Origin: Cytophagales bacterium
GTDB lineage: Bacteria; Bacteroidota; Bacteroidia; Cytophagales; Cyclobacteriaceae
Length of the DNA: 48,566 nt
Direction of reading: 5' to 3'
NCBI GenBank assembly: GCA_022360055.1
Contig: JAKSDO010000159.1
Coordinates: 1 to 48,566, forward strand
Shown: positions 16,788 through 27,400 of the stretch, in pieces
Numbering within the stretch: position 1 is the first letter of the stretch
How the letters are laid out: the number at the start of each line of letters is the position of its first letter
Notes under the pieces: generated by a model
Databases searched by the model: none
What the model was told of the DNA's origin: nothing
Seen by the model: only the letters and a program-made list of their open reading frames with translations
Program-made: the position numbers and the translations under genes

Positions 16788-19310
16788 CTACAGATTTTCA
16801 AATTCCAAATCGACATCAAGCAATCCTACTAAAGATTTAGGCTGTGGATCAATATTAATTCTTATTTTTCGGACCTTAAGTTCAGATCCCGGATGTACAA
16901 CATTGTATTCATCTTTATCCGTTGAGTAGTGATCAGTAACATAAATATCCATATCAACCCATTCATCGCCCTTCAAGTATTGAATTTTCCATGACTTCGG
17001 GACTTTTACTCTTCGATTGTCATCAAACCAATACAACCCTATACTCCTGATTTTTTGAATTTCCTTTAATTCGATGGAGATCCACTGCGGTTGATCGTTC
17101 TCAGCTATCCAGGAATGAATCGTTCTGTCTATTGAAGATGCAGGTCTCCTCGGGTCAGCAATTGCATTCAAACTTCCCATTTTATGGGTCGACGAGGCAG
17201 AAACCTTTTTATACTTTCCTCCTCTTGCTGTGTTGTTGGCGGAGAACTGTACCCCTGCCTCACTGTCGGGAAGCCATATGATCATCGATCCATCTTCCCG
17301 GTTATTCCAGGCATAATAAGGTATTAATTGTAAATTCCCCTCCGTGACATCATTGCTCTTTACTTCTCTGGCAGGTAATGAAATCACGACGACATCCCGC
17401 AAAATTCCCTCGCGAATGATATCCTCACCAATACGTTCATTTTCCGGAGTTTCATCAAGAAAAAACCTCTGAGCCATCCCATTATTATCGATACCTTCGG
17501 CAGCATACACCAAGGGGCCACGAGTTATTGCTACGCGCCCCCTGTTTGCCTCAACCTCTTCTATTGTTCTGTTGTATCGGACCGGCATGGGAATTTCTAA
17601 TGCAACTACATCTCCTTTTTCCCAGTTTCTGCTTATCGCTGCAAACCCATCCTCCAGTATTGCCTCGACGGGCTGACCATTTACCCTGACCGACCACTCC
17701 TCTTTAATTTCACTCACGAACTTATAAAGTTTTCCGGGTACAAACCGATCGGTTCGGGCCCATGTAGGAATTCTCATTTTAAGCTTGAAATATTGATTTT
17801 TTTCAGGGGTGATTTTCAATTTGACCTCACCATTAAAGGGATAATTCGACTCTTGCTTAATAGCAACCTCACCATCTGCTAACGGGATGCCCGTAGAATT
17901 GCTACCATAAAACGAAACATAGATCTCATTTTTGGTATAGGAATACATCATCCCGGAAATCTGGGGAATTAACCGGGCAATATTGGAAGGACAGCAGGCC
18001 GTATTAAACCATGGTGAACGTCCATTTCTGCCGTGATTAAACGGTGTAGTTCCATCCGCCTCCAATGGATTGACATAAAAGAATTTATTGCCTTCTATAT
18101 TCACCCCGGCCAGGGCATTATTCAGCAACGAAACTTCTGCGACATCCATATACTTCGCATCTCCGGTCATGAGAAACATTCTAAAATTAAAAAACACATT
18201 ACCTACGGCTGCACATGTTTCGTTATAGGCTTCTTTATTCGGCAATACATATGCCGGGCCAAAACCTTCAATACCATGCACTGCTCCCAGGCCGCCAGTT
18301 ATGCTAATTTTTGTATCTACCAAATCATGCCAAATACTTTCGAGTGCAGCATTGTATTCATCAGTTCCACTTAATGCCCCGACATCTGCCATTCCTGAAT
18401 ATAAGTACATTGCTCTCACGGCATGACCAACTGCTTTTTTTTGTTGCGCAACCGGTTGGTGTTGCTGAGCATAAATAGCTGAAAGCACTCCTTCACCTTC
18501 CGGCACAAATGTTACTCCACGAATGTCAAGAAATTTCTTTGCCATTTCCAGGTACAGTTTGTTGCCCGTTAGACGATACAACTTTGCTAAGGCTAATTCC
18601 AACTCCTGGTGTCCCGGAGCCTGATTTACAGGTTCACCGTCATTATAATCCGGATCTCCTTCAAAAAACACTTTATTGATGTGCCGGGCATTTTTTTCAG
18701 CGACTTTCAACCATTTATCTTTTCCCGTTGCCCGATAATACGCAATGGCTCCTTCATACATGTGCCCCATATTATAAAGCTCATGACTGTGAAAAACGAA
18801 AGAGTAAGGCGTATCCCCCATTCCTCCCCCACCCCAATGATCATGGTCCTTTGCTACTCCGGTAATATGCGCTACATACAGATACCCATCCTCGCGTTGG
18901 GCATTAGCGATAATATCTATGATCTTATCCATACGGTTTTCCAACTCTTCGTTTTCCTCATAAAGTAAAAGGTAAGCAGCTCCTTCCATTACTTTATAAA
19001 GATCTGACGATTGGAACCGATGTGGTTTAGGAAGATCGTCATCGATGCCAGCAATAAAATTTCCAGCCTGTTTCAACGCAGTTTGTGCCGGTAATGTCTT
19101 ATCCAGGGCAAAAGGCACCAGTGTTTCAACCTGAGTTTCAAGTCGGGGTTTCCAAAATTTATCTTCTAATATTACTTTGTCAAATGGCTGTGGAGTCAAT
19201 CCATATCCTTGTTCATCCGGAGAGGGCCTGCCAATATCCCGATCACCCGAACTACAACTGAAAAAAACGAATACAATTAATATACATCTGTAATGGTTTG
19301 ATATGCTCAT
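16788..19310 (-). CDS. GH127 beta-L-arabinofuranosidase lipoprotein with C-terminal discoidin-like domain
   Basis: 840 residues from the ATG at 19310, the start that gives a short lipoprotein signal ending FFSC (Cys19); the open frame extends upstream to a TTG at 19379. The GH127 catalytic (alpha/alpha)6 domain keeps all active-site elements known from Bifidobacterium HypBA1: the acid/base Glu in GIEGFGP, then exactly 16 residues on the zinc Glu and Cys of NETC, and the nucleophile/zinc pair in ACCPSN about 73 residues later (roughly residues 348, 364-366 and 438-439). From about residue 695 a beta-rich domain (PQWISIELKEIQKIRSIGLY) resembles F5/8-type carbohydrate binding. Predicted to remove terminal beta-L-arabinofuranose at the cell envelope. 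Last gene of PUL 2. Confidence 0.92.
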   Translation of the reverse strand: MSISNHYRCILIVFVFFSCSSGDRDIGRPSPDEQGYGLTPQPFDKVILEDKFWKPRLETQVETLVPFALDKTLPAQTALKQAGNFIAGIDDDLPKPHRFQSSDLYKVMEGAAYLLLYEENEELENRMDKIIDIIANAQREDGYLYVAHITGVAKDHDHWGGGGMGDTPYSFVFHSHELYNMGHMYEGAIAYYRATGKDKWLKVAEKNARHINKVFFEGDPDYNDGEPVNQAPGHQELELALAKLYRLTGNKLYLEMAKKFLDIRGVTFVPEGEGVLSAIYAQQHQPVAQQKKAVGHAVRAMYLYSGMADVGALSGTDEYNAALESIWHDLVDTKISITGGLGAVHGIEGFGPAYVLPNKEAYNETCAAVGNVFFNFRMFLMTGDAKYMDVAEVSLLNNALAGVNIEGNKFFYVNPLEADGTTPFNHGRNGRSPWFNTACCPSNIARLIPQISGMMYSYTKNEIYVSFYGSNSTGIPLADGEVAIKQESNYPFNGEVKLKITPEKNQYFKLKMRIPTWARTDRFVPGKLYKFVSEIKEEWSVRVNGQPVEAILEDGFAAISRNWEKGDVVALEIPMPVRYNRTIEEVEANRGRVAITRGPLVYAAEGIDNNGMAQRFFLDETPENERIGEDIIREGILRDVVVISLPAREVKSNDVTEGNLQLIPYYAWNNREDGSMIIWLPDSEAGVQFSANNTARGGKYKKVSASSTHKMGSLNAIADPRRPASSIDRTIHSWIAENDQPQWISIELKEIQKIRSIGLYWFDDNRRVKVPKSWKIQYLKGDEWVDMDIYVTDHYSTDKDEYNVVHPGSELKVRKIRINIDPQPKSLVGLLDVDLEFENL

Positions 19311-19382
19311 ATCTGATACGTTGAAAAACTTATTATTTAATTTTACCGGTTTTGTATGGATCATTTGTTTAATGGCCAATCT

Positions 19383-19764
19383 CTAACATCTACTTTTTTT
19401 GCCCAACTCGAATAAGCTTGCCGGAGCTTCTGCCAATGCTGAATGCTCATCAATTATGTTATTTATTTCCGTGGGATCTTCATTAAGATTATACAATTCC
19501 CACGACTTTTTCCCGTAAAGCCACAAGTTTCCAATTCCCCTTTCGGACAGCTTTATCGCCATCATGTTCCCGGAATATATAATCACGTCCATTTTCATCC
19601 GGATCCCTGTCAAAAAATTGCACTAATGATCGACCTTCCATTGAGGTAATTTGATTGCCATTGTAGTTTTTCGGATAATTGGCTTCCGCGACCTCACAAA
19701 AAGTGCTCATAATGTCGACAATATGCCCCGGTTGCCTGCTCATCTCACCAAAAAATTGTTCTTT
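19383..19764 (-). pseudogene. Sulfatase C-terminal remnant with frameshift
   Basis: Two overlapping minus frames together spell the end of an arylsulfatase: GEMSRQPGHIVDIMSTFCEV, then GRDYIFREHDGDKAVRKGNW with KLVA, and, after a one-base frame change near 19517, YGKKSWELYNLNEDPTEINN. These match the PGHIxDIMxTxxE, REHxGxxAVRxGxWKLVA and WELYNLxxDxTExxN blocks of type I sulfatases. The whole N-terminal part with the formylglycine Cys/Ser motif is missing, and an in-frame TGA precedes the fragment. It lies between two GH127 genes, so the locus probably once handled a sulfated substrate. Confidence 0.88.
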
Positions 19765-19864
19765 TCAATAAGAATGCAAGCACAGGGAAGAATTAATTAT
19801 GCTGCAAACAATCTAAAGAATGACATATGCATATTATTTTGGTTTGGAATGTGCCTATAATAGT

Positions 19865-21988
19865 TTAATAAAAGCTAAAAACCGGAAATTCGGTAATTCT
19901 CAAAGTGGTCGCCCCATAAGGCACGAGTGTGATCTCTTCAATTTTTGCCTTATTCTTTCGATCTTCATTTGTACCCCACCAACCCGGGAAGATAGGTAAC
20001 CCATTCAATAGTTTCCATTCCGGAAAATCTACTGCTCGAGCTTTGATCCGAATCGGCGTATTTTGCAGATTCCATGGATATGAACCATCCCAATCAAGTT
20101 CCTGAACCTCATAGCTTGTTTCCGGATTCTCAAGGTCTTCTGATAACAATGCATAGCTCCATTTATCTTTGGCAAAGACTTCGGTAAACGGTCCGAATTT
20201 ATCTCCTCTGTCTTTTACTCTTTTTTCCTCTTCAATCTTCAATGCATAAACTAATGGTCCACGCTCTACGCTCATGGCAAAATCAAACCACTGACTTACC
20301 TTCATTTTCATTGGCATTTTAATACGCACCTTATCGCCGTCCTCCCACATTCTGTCGATTATTGCCACCTGATCTTCAACATCGATTTTCCATGATTCAC
20401 CGTTTATCATGATCTCAGCATTTTCAGTCCATGACGGAATTCGCAGATGAAAAGGAAATTCACCACTTTTATCCAGCTCAAAATTAAAGTCGACGGTTTC
20501 TCTGAATGGATACTTCGTAGTTTGCGTGATGGTCGCGGTAATGTCATTACCGACTTTCACAGTAACTTTACTTGGCGCATATTGGAAAGCTGCCACACCC
20601 CTGTCTGCCGTGGCATACCACAGGTTTTGAACATATTTGGGCCAGCTCTGATGCATATTGCAGGTACAGCAAGGATATCCCGAAAGAGTTCCGAATACAT
20701 AGTCTGTGCCATAATGCCCGGATGTCATGTACGATGCCTGCAACCGGTCTGACAATTCCACCTGGTTGGCAGCTTGAAAATACTGTCGTTCGGTAAATTC
20801 ATCGTTGGCCTGGGGAGGCAAGGCATTATAAGCGATTTTTTCCAAAAGGTCAGCATATTGCATATCACCAGTAATAGTTAGCATGGTTTCCAACGAAAAC
20901 ATCGACTCGGCCACTGAACAGAACTCAACACCCTTGGTAGGATCTTTTCCGTGCAGCCCTTCGTCTCCTCCAAACATTCCCTGAGGTTGCCCGTGAAAGT
21001 GCTTGATATCTCTTAGTGCCTTTTTAGTAGCTTCGATGTGTCGGTCGTCTTTACTTTGCTGATAATAAACCAGTGGTTGCTTTAGTCCCTGAGAGAAATT
21101 AACGCAATGCATTCCTCCTTTTTGTGACACCGTCAGCTCATCAATTTCCTTTTGATCGAATGGGTACGACTTAAGCTTATAATAGTGCCAGGGAGAGCTT
21201 GCTTGCTTATAATTCTCATCATTCAGGAATACATCCGTCCATGGGAAAGTTTGCTTTGTGATTAATTCACCCAATTCCAAAAGGAAGTCATCACCGGTAA
21301 TGTTGTACAACCAGTACACGACCATCAGATTATCACCTCCCCTTCTGTTCGCCCAAAATGTTTCGTCATCCAGTGGTCTGTTTGGCAATTCTTTTAGCTG
21401 GTATTTGAAATATTTTGTTAAAGTCTCAATTACTCTCTTATCACCTGTGGCTGAATGGTATTGTTGTAAAATCTTTAGCATCACCATTTTGGGCCACCAA
21501 TCTTTTCGTTGCCCCCTTTGCAAGCCCGGTTCGTATTCCGGTTCAGTTTCAAATGGCACCGGTCCCAGATAACCATCTTCTTGCTGGTTGTTGAGCGTCC
21601 ACTCGATCCAGGGCTGAACTTTTTGTTTTAGCTCATAGTCATCGAGAATATAAGCCAGCGGCAGGAGACCGTCAATCCAATATGGCCCTCTTTCCCAGCC
21701 ATCGCCATCGCCACCGAGCCAGCCATTCCGCTCACCGACAACTTCAGGATAAATTTCATCCAGATGACCGGTCATCCCGGTCTTCATTCTCATCAACTGG
21801 TCGTGAAGCCATCCTTGCGGTTCAATCGCCCCCAGGGGTAATTCAAGATATGGTTTTGCTTGCAAAGGAGCATGGTTCTGTAAATAATGAGTATCCATCC
21901 TCTTGCCTTTGCTTTCTTCACTATTATCTACCTGATTGAAAGAACTAAATGTAAACACAAAAAAAATAAGTATCATAAAAAACCTCAT
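19865..21988 (-). CDS. GH127-superfamily (DUF1680) glycosidase, divergent subgroup
   Basis: 707 residues with a signal peptide (MRFFMILIFFVFTFSSFNQ), probably secreted. The fold-level match to Glyco_hydro_127 is clear: the N-terminal LGAIEPQGWLHDQL, ERGPYWIDGLLPLAYIL and NNQQEDGYLGP blocks, the SVERGPLVYAL block near the end of the beta domain, and the metal/nucleophile motifs GVEFCSVAE (about residue 353) and YPCCTCNMHQ (about 440). The presumed acid/base Glu in GGDEGLHG is 12, not 16, residues before the zinc Glu, and the CC motif reads CCTCN rather than CCPxN. It is thus not canonical GH127 and may belong to a related family such as GH146 or an unassigned group. Substrate unknown; beta-L-arabinofuranosides inferred from neighbours. 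Confidence 0.82.
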   Translation of the reverse strand: MRFFMILIFFVFTFSSFNQVDNSEESKGKRMDTHYLQNHAPLQAKPYLELPLGAIEPQGWLHDQLMRMKTGMTGHLDEIYPEVVGERNGWLGGDGDGWERGPYWIDGLLPLAYILDDYELKQKVQPWIEWTLNNQQEDGYLGPVPFETEPEYEPGLQRGQRKDWWPKMVMLKILQQYHSATGDKRVIETLTKYFKYQLKELPNRPLDDETFWANRRGGDNLMVVYWLYNITGDDFLLELGELITKQTFPWTDVFLNDENYKQASSPWHYYKLKSYPFDQKEIDELTVSQKGGMHCVNFSQGLKQPLVYYQQSKDDRHIEATKKALRDIKHFHGQPQGMFGGDEGLHGKDPTKGVEFCSVAESMFSLETMLTITGDMQYADLLEKIAYNALPPQANDEFTERQYFQAANQVELSDRLQASYMTSGHYGTDYVFGTLSGYPCCTCNMHQSWPKYVQNLWYATADRGVAAFQYAPSKVTVKVGNDITATITQTTKYPFRETVDFNFELDKSGEFPFHLRIPSWTENAEIMINGESWKIDVEDQVAIIDRMWEDGDKVRIKMPMKMKVSQWFDFAMSVERGPLVYALKIEEEKRVKDRGDKFGPFTEVFAKDKWSYALLSEDLENPETSYEVQELDWDGSYPWNLQNTPIRIKARAVDFPEWKLLNGLPIFPGWWGTNEDRKNKAKIEEITLVPYGATTLRITEFPVFSFY

Positions 21989-22038
21989 AGCAATGCCTTT
22001 TTTATATTAAAAAGAATCTGTATAGTCTACATGTAAAA

Positions 22039-24006
22039 CTATTTACCGTCAAGCCAAACCGCCATCTCTCCAATGTCCCGATGAGCCCATGAATAATAGG
22101 GTATGGCAACGAAGGCTGCTTTTTCAGAGCCTTTTTGTGGTTTTGCAACGATCTTCCCGATACCATTAAGCACCGTCGGATCAAAAGAATATTCCAGTTG
22201 TACTTTGTCGCTAACATCGATTGAAAATATTCCTTCCGGATTATCAATTTCTTCCGCGCAATAGACAATAGGTCCTCGTTCTATTGCAATTTTGCCTTCG
22301 TTGGCTTTAACCTTTTCGTTCGAAACGACTTTTCGGACTTCCATATCAAAAGTCACTTCGATCTTATCTCCATTCTTCCATGGTCTTTCATTCAAAACTA
22401 AATATCCATTGGTCGTCAACGGTTCTTGCCGAACTCCATTCACTTTTAATGCCAGGGAAAGATCTTTTCTATCGTTGTAGCGATAAAGATCCCCGGGCAT
22501 CACCTCATTTCTAAACCATCCGGGAACGCGTATATTGAATTTCGCATTTACCTGTTCGTTACTTTCAACTGTGAACTCTACTTTTCCGTCCCAAGGGTAA
22601 TTTGTTTTTTGAATGATACTCAAGCTCTTGTTCCCGATATCAAGCGCAGCTTTACTGCCAATAAACAGATTCACATATACTTCTTTTTCTTTTGTCGCAT
22701 ATATGTACCCGGGTAAAGAGGGTAATACTCTTACCACATTTACCGGACAACACGAGCAATCAAACCACGGGGATCTTCCGCAGACGCCCTGGTTAAATTT
22801 GGTCTTGCCATCAGTCTCTAAAGGATTAGGATAAAAAAAAGTATTTCCTTCAAAAGATACCCCGGAGAGAAAACCGTTGTATAATGTTCTTTCAAATACA
22901 TCCACGTACTTTACGTCACCCTTTAACAAAAACATTCTGTGATTCCATAGCATCAAAGCGATAGCGGCACAAGTTTCGGTGTATGCCGTGGCATTGGGAA
23001 GATGATAATCAGGCCCAAACCCCTCATGTCCTCTTTCCGCACCTATTCCCCCGGTCAAATAAATTTTCCGATAGACAATACTTTCCCAGATTTTATTCAG
23101 CGCCTGATCGTATTCAACCGTACCCGTAATTGCTGCTATGTCTGTAGCTCCAGCATAATAATATCCAGCTCTTACGGAATGCCCAACAGCATTTTCCTGA
23201 TCTTTTAAGGGCCTATGATCCTGGGAATACTCACCATATAACTTATGACCGGCAGCATTTCCACGCTGATCTACAAAAAATCTGGCTAAATTGAGATAGG
23301 CTTCATTTCCGGTCACTCTATACAATCGAACAAGACCAATCTCAATTTCCTGATGCCCCGGAACACCCATATTTTTGCCGGGGCCAAAAACACGCACAAC
23401 CAGGTCAGCATTTTTAATGGCGACATCGAGAAGTGTGCGCTCTCCGGTGGCCCGGAAGTGAGCTACCGCAGCTTCATACAAATGTCCGACATTGTAAAGT
23501 TCATGATGCACTCGAAGGCTTGTCCATCGCTTTTCGCCTCCTTTATCGGCAGCTTTTGAAGGATTGATCGTTCTGTTCGTATATAAATATCCATCTTCTT
23601 CCTGAGCGGCTGCAATTTTATAAATCACATCGTCGAGGTACTTTTTTAACTCGGGATCCGGATGAACCTGGAGCGCGTAGCTTGCCCCTTCTATGATTTT
23701 GAATACATCGGAATCATTGAAGTATATTCCTTCAAACTCGCCCTCTTCAAGACCGCCGGCTTTCGCGAAATTGCTAATGCGACCGGTTTCCTCACTTTTT
23801 TGAAATGTGTAGGGAACAGTGACCTCTCGATTGACCTCTAATCTTGGCTTCCAAAAATCGTCGTTAATTTGAACGCTCGTAAATGGGACGGGCTTAATTG
23901 GGTAGTCAGCCTCAGAAGGCTGTGAACTATCTGGCGAGGCTCCCCAAAAAATGCATATCAATAGCGCCCCCCAAAATAAGATCTTAACGCTTGCAAGTGG
24001 TTTCAT
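22039..24006 (-). CDS. GH127 beta-L-arabinofuranosidase
   Basis: 655 residues, close to the usual family length. The hydrophobic N-terminus (VKILFWGALLICIFWGAS) acts as signal peptide. The catalytic domain starts at VQINDDFWKPRLEVN. Active-site elements match HypBA1: the acid/base Glu of GHEGFGP, 16 residues later the zinc Glu/Cys of TETC (about residues 345-347), and the zinc/nucleophile Cys pair in CSCCPVN (about 418). The beta domain contains KIAIERGPIVYCAEEID. It lacks the C-terminal discoidin-like domain of the paralogue at 16788. Upstream lies a gene remnant and a possible promoter (24016-24030), so this gene may head a GH127 sub-operon with the next two genes. Confidence 0.93.
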   Translation of the reverse strand: MKPLASVKILFWGALLICIFWGASPDSSQPSEADYPIKPVPFTSVQINDDFWKPRLEVNREVTVPYTFQKSEETGRISNFAKAGGLEEGEFEGIYFNDSDVFKIIEGASYALQVHPDPELKKYLDDVIYKIAAAQEEDGYLYTNRTINPSKAADKGGEKRWTSLRVHHELYNVGHLYEAAVAHFRATGERTLLDVAIKNADLVVRVFGPGKNMGVPGHQEIEIGLVRLYRVTGNEAYLNLARFFVDQRGNAAGHKLYGEYSQDHRPLKDQENAVGHSVRAGYYYAGATDIAAITGTVEYDQALNKIWESIVYRKIYLTGGIGAERGHEGFGPDYHLPNATAYTETCAAIALMLWNHRMFLLKGDVKYVDVFERTLYNGFLSGVSFEGNTFFYPNPLETDGKTKFNQGVCGRSPWFDCSCCPVNVVRVLPSLPGYIYATKEKEVYVNLFIGSKAALDIGNKSLSIIQKTNYPWDGKVEFTVESNEQVNAKFNIRVPGWFRNEVMPGDLYRYNDRKDLSLALKVNGVRQEPLTTNGYLVLNERPWKNGDKIEVTFDMEVRKVVSNEKVKANEGKIAIERGPIVYCAEEIDNPEGIFSIDVSDKVQLEYSFDPTVLNGIGKIVAKPQKGSEKAAFVAIPYYSWAHRDIGEMAVWLDGK

Positions 24007-24015
24007 TTTATTAAG

Positions 24016-24030
24016 TGTTTGTCAAACATA
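24016..24030 (-). promoter_or_regulatory. Promoter-like -7 box overlapping a dyad upstream of GH127
   Basis: On the minus strand TATGTTTG matches the Bacteroidota -7 consensus TAnnTTTG. It overlaps the perfect dyad TGTTTG-T-CAAACA (24016-24028). The -33 element is weak (TTTT at 18 bases distance). The box lies very close to the ATG at 24006, giving a short leader, so the assignment is tentative. Confidence 0.4.
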
Positions 24031-24189
24031 GAATCGTGCTAACCCAAGAAAAGACGAGCATTCCCACTACTCATTCTCTCTGTATTAGTAGACAGAAAAA
24101 ACACTTAATCTACTCATCGAATTTTCTTTATATCTAATCCTAAGCGAAAAAATACTTACCCGAATAATGTTCTTAAGCTCAAATCGGGT

Positions 24190-24363
24190 TTATTTCAATA
24201 ATATCATACCAAATCCCGGGGCGTCTGATACCTTGATCTTTCCATCAGCAACAACATAATTCCCATAATCAATATCGTCGGATAAGCAGGTAACTCCTTC
24301 AATGGTGGGTATATTACCACACCCTGCCGCCAAATGAGCTGTGTAGTGGGTTTTGAGTAAAAT
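24190..24363 (-). pseudogene. C-terminal remnant of an enolase-superfamily (mandelate racemase-like) gene
   Basis: A minus-strand frame ending at the TAA at 24190-24192 encodes about 55 residues: THYTAHLAAGCGNIPTIEG, then SDDIDYGNYVVADGKIKVSD and APGFGM. This is the usual C-terminus of mandelate racemase/muconate lactonising-type sugar-acid dehydratases and epimerases (AHLAA... helix, DxxxYGxYVxxDGxIxVxDxPGxG tail). The catalytic barrel is absent and an in-frame TGA lies just upstream. Such enzymes degrade aldonic acids, consistent with a former sugar-acid step in this locus. Confidence 0.6.
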
Positions 24364-24495
24364 CTCTTTTTTTCATAAGTATTACGGTTTAAAGGTTCAT
24401 TGGTATTATTTGGGAGTTTTTCGGAATTTCCGTACTAATAAATCATGATTCCTCCTGGCTAATTTGACCAAGTAAACTATTTCAACAATTTGATT

Positions 24496-27400
24496 CTATT
24501 TAAAAAGACAGAGGCTCATGCCGTTTCTACTTATGAGCATCAGGTCGGAATTGTCGTGAGCAGAGACTATTTTTATATCCCGAGCCTCACCACCCAGGGC
24601 AAAGCCACTTTTCATAGGTTCCACATATTCAAATGTTAAATTACCTTTGCCCCGCAAAAACGTTCCAAACGAAGCGTCGAACTTTCCGATACGGGGTTGA
24701 TTCTCATATACATTACCGACAGCCAATACATCTTTACAGCCATCGTCATCAAAGTCTTTTACCGCAAAGCCATAAATTGGAGATATCTGGCTCATGAGCG
24801 GCAAGTCGTGGATCTTGTAATTGCCTTCTTTATTTTCAATAAGCACACTGGATAAGGTTTGAACTGACGCCTTATAGCAATTATGCAACTGCGATTTCGG
24901 AAAGATTTCATTAAATTCATTTTGGGCAAAGATCCTGTAATTTCCAAATACCTGACGTATTGGCGGCATTTGAGTGATCAGTTCGTCAAGCCCCGGATAT
25001 ACCCACTTTCTTCCGTTTTTAGTGTAGGCAATAATAGGATCTAAAACAGCGTTCCCGTCGAAATCTTTCACATACAATTCTATCGGATCGGTTGATGATG
25101 CCGATAACTCAAGATTTCTACCGGTATTGCCTACCAAAAAATCCATATCCCCATCATTATCCAGGTCATTACCACAGATTACATTCCACCATCCGCCGGA
25201 ATTGGGAATCTCCACTTTATTTTGACGATGATCGGAAAATCTGATAATTGTAACGGGCATCCATTCTCCGACCAATACCAGTTCACTCCTTTGGTCCACC
25301 CAAATCCCATCCGAAACCATACCTATTTTACCTCCGTTTTCCAGGTATTTACCTGTTTCATCATGAAATTTTTGGCCATTATTATTTATCAGGATTTTAG
25401 ATTTTGCCCCCAATCCATACGCGCCCGGTTTATGCCTGCCTCCGACAAATAAATCCAGATAACCATCCTTATTCGCATCAATCGGGATTGCGCATGATCC
25501 GATCTCACTAAAACGCGGTAATCCTTCCTTATAAAAAGAAAAAGTGCCAAATCCATCGTTCAGATATAAACGGTCCTCAAGATCTCCGTAATCTTTAATT
25601 TCGTCTCCTCCGCTTACTACATACAAATCAAGATCTCCATCATTTTCCACATCGAAAAAGACAGCATCCATATCCTCACACATTTTGTGCTTTTTAAAAG
25701 ATTCAAAACTTGCTTCAGAAAAGAAGAGTGAATCATTCCCCGTATTTCCCAAGAAAAGCCGAGCGGGCTGACCCCTTCCACCACCTATAAAAAAATCCTG
25801 GACAAGATCACCATTCACATCTCCGACCGCAATTTTCGGACCTTGATTTGATAAGCTCAACGGGATCAGAGGTTCATGAATAATATTGTTATACCCATTT
25901 TCGCTGTGGACAAAATGAACACCCGATTTCTCGCTGATATTATCAAAAAACGTTGCGTCGGTAAGTGTGTCTTTTACAAGTGGTTCGTATGAATCTTCGT
26001 AACGGATAGTAATTTCTTCGGTTCCCTTTGGCACAATCGTCCTGGAAATTCTTCCGTCGTCCCAAGTCACATTTACCTCTGTCTCATTTCTATAGGCCCC
26101 CAGGCCAAACGCTATTGGTCCAACATAGGAGGATAACCAACCTGATGTCGATTTTATACTTTGAAATTGCAATTTTCCTTCGTAAGACAATGAAATTTCG
26201 TTTCCCGGAAAATTGAAAGGGCATCCTCCCTTTATCAATCTTACAGTCAGATTGTTCAGGCCATATATTTCAGTAGATCGATTTTTATATAGCTTCGCCT
26301 GATCTTCAAGGTTGTTCAGGACAATTTCCAAATCGCCATCATTGTCCAGGTCCACGCAAAGTGCTCCATTTGAGTAACCTTCCCAATCCAATCCCCACCC
26401 CAATGTTTTATCATCAAAAGTTAATCCATTGTTCTTAAATGCAAAATTCGACGATCTACCCCCGGGCATCATCGCAATGAGTTCCAAGGATGGCGTTGCC
26501 TCTGCCATTGCCGTGTTGCTATTGACAAATCTTCGATAGTCCAGACTATTTGGTCTATTCGGTATCCCATTGGTGATTAATAGATCTTTCAGACCATCGT
26601 TATCCAGATCAGCCATGATACCGCTCCAGCTCCAATCTGTTTCAGCGACTCCAAGCAATTGACCAATCTCGCTAAAATTATTTATTCCCGGCTCAATCAA
26701 TTCGCCAATATTCTGATGAAGCATGTTTCTGGAAAATTGATAGTGATATCCGGCATCAAGCTTATATCGATAGGTAGGATAAGGATCAATGCCACTGGTC
26801 TGTTTTGAAACAGACTCAGAGGGTGGCTTCATATCCAAGGTCAGGATATCCAGATCTCCATCATTATCAAAATCACCCAGGTCATTACCCATGGATGACT
26901 TGCTTAAATGCCCCATTGATGAAGTCACACTTTCTTTAAACGTACCATCCCCCTTGTTGTAGTAGAGGTAGTCGTTTTCATGGAAGTCATTTGATACAAA
27001 AATATCCTGCCAACCATCATTATTAATGTCGCCGGTACTAACGGCAAGCCCATAGCCCATGGCGCCTCCGTATATACCAGCTTCTTCACTGACATCCTGA
27101 AACTTTCCATTTACATTTTCATACAAGCGGTCTCCCGCCTTTTCCGATCGCTTTTGCCGGTTTATAGCTGGCTTAAAAGATTCAATTGTGTGTACAGCCT
27201 GATTTAACAGGTACATATCGAGATCTCCGTCCTTATCAAAATCAAAAAAAGCCGCATGTTGCGAGAAGGATGAAATATCCAGGTTATAATGACTTGCGGA
27301 TTCAGTGAATGTACCATCTCCATTGTTGACAAATAGTTGGTTGATTCCCCTTAATCCAAGGTGACCATGCATCATACATAAATAAATATCCGGCAAACCG

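Larger units (their letters stand above)
24007..24495. other. Intergenic region with promoter-like dyad and gene remnant
   Basis: 489 bases between the fourth FG-GAP/ASPIC gene and the GH127 gene. It contains a promoter-like dyad near the GH127 start and a C-terminal coding remnant of an enolase-superfamily gene (24190-24363). The rest is AT-rich with no other signal. Confidence 0.6.

Noticed and set aside
22002-22268. 88-codon minus-strand ORF at the end of the GH127 gene
   Set aside because: It overlaps the GH127 coding frame in a different phase and has no start context or motif.
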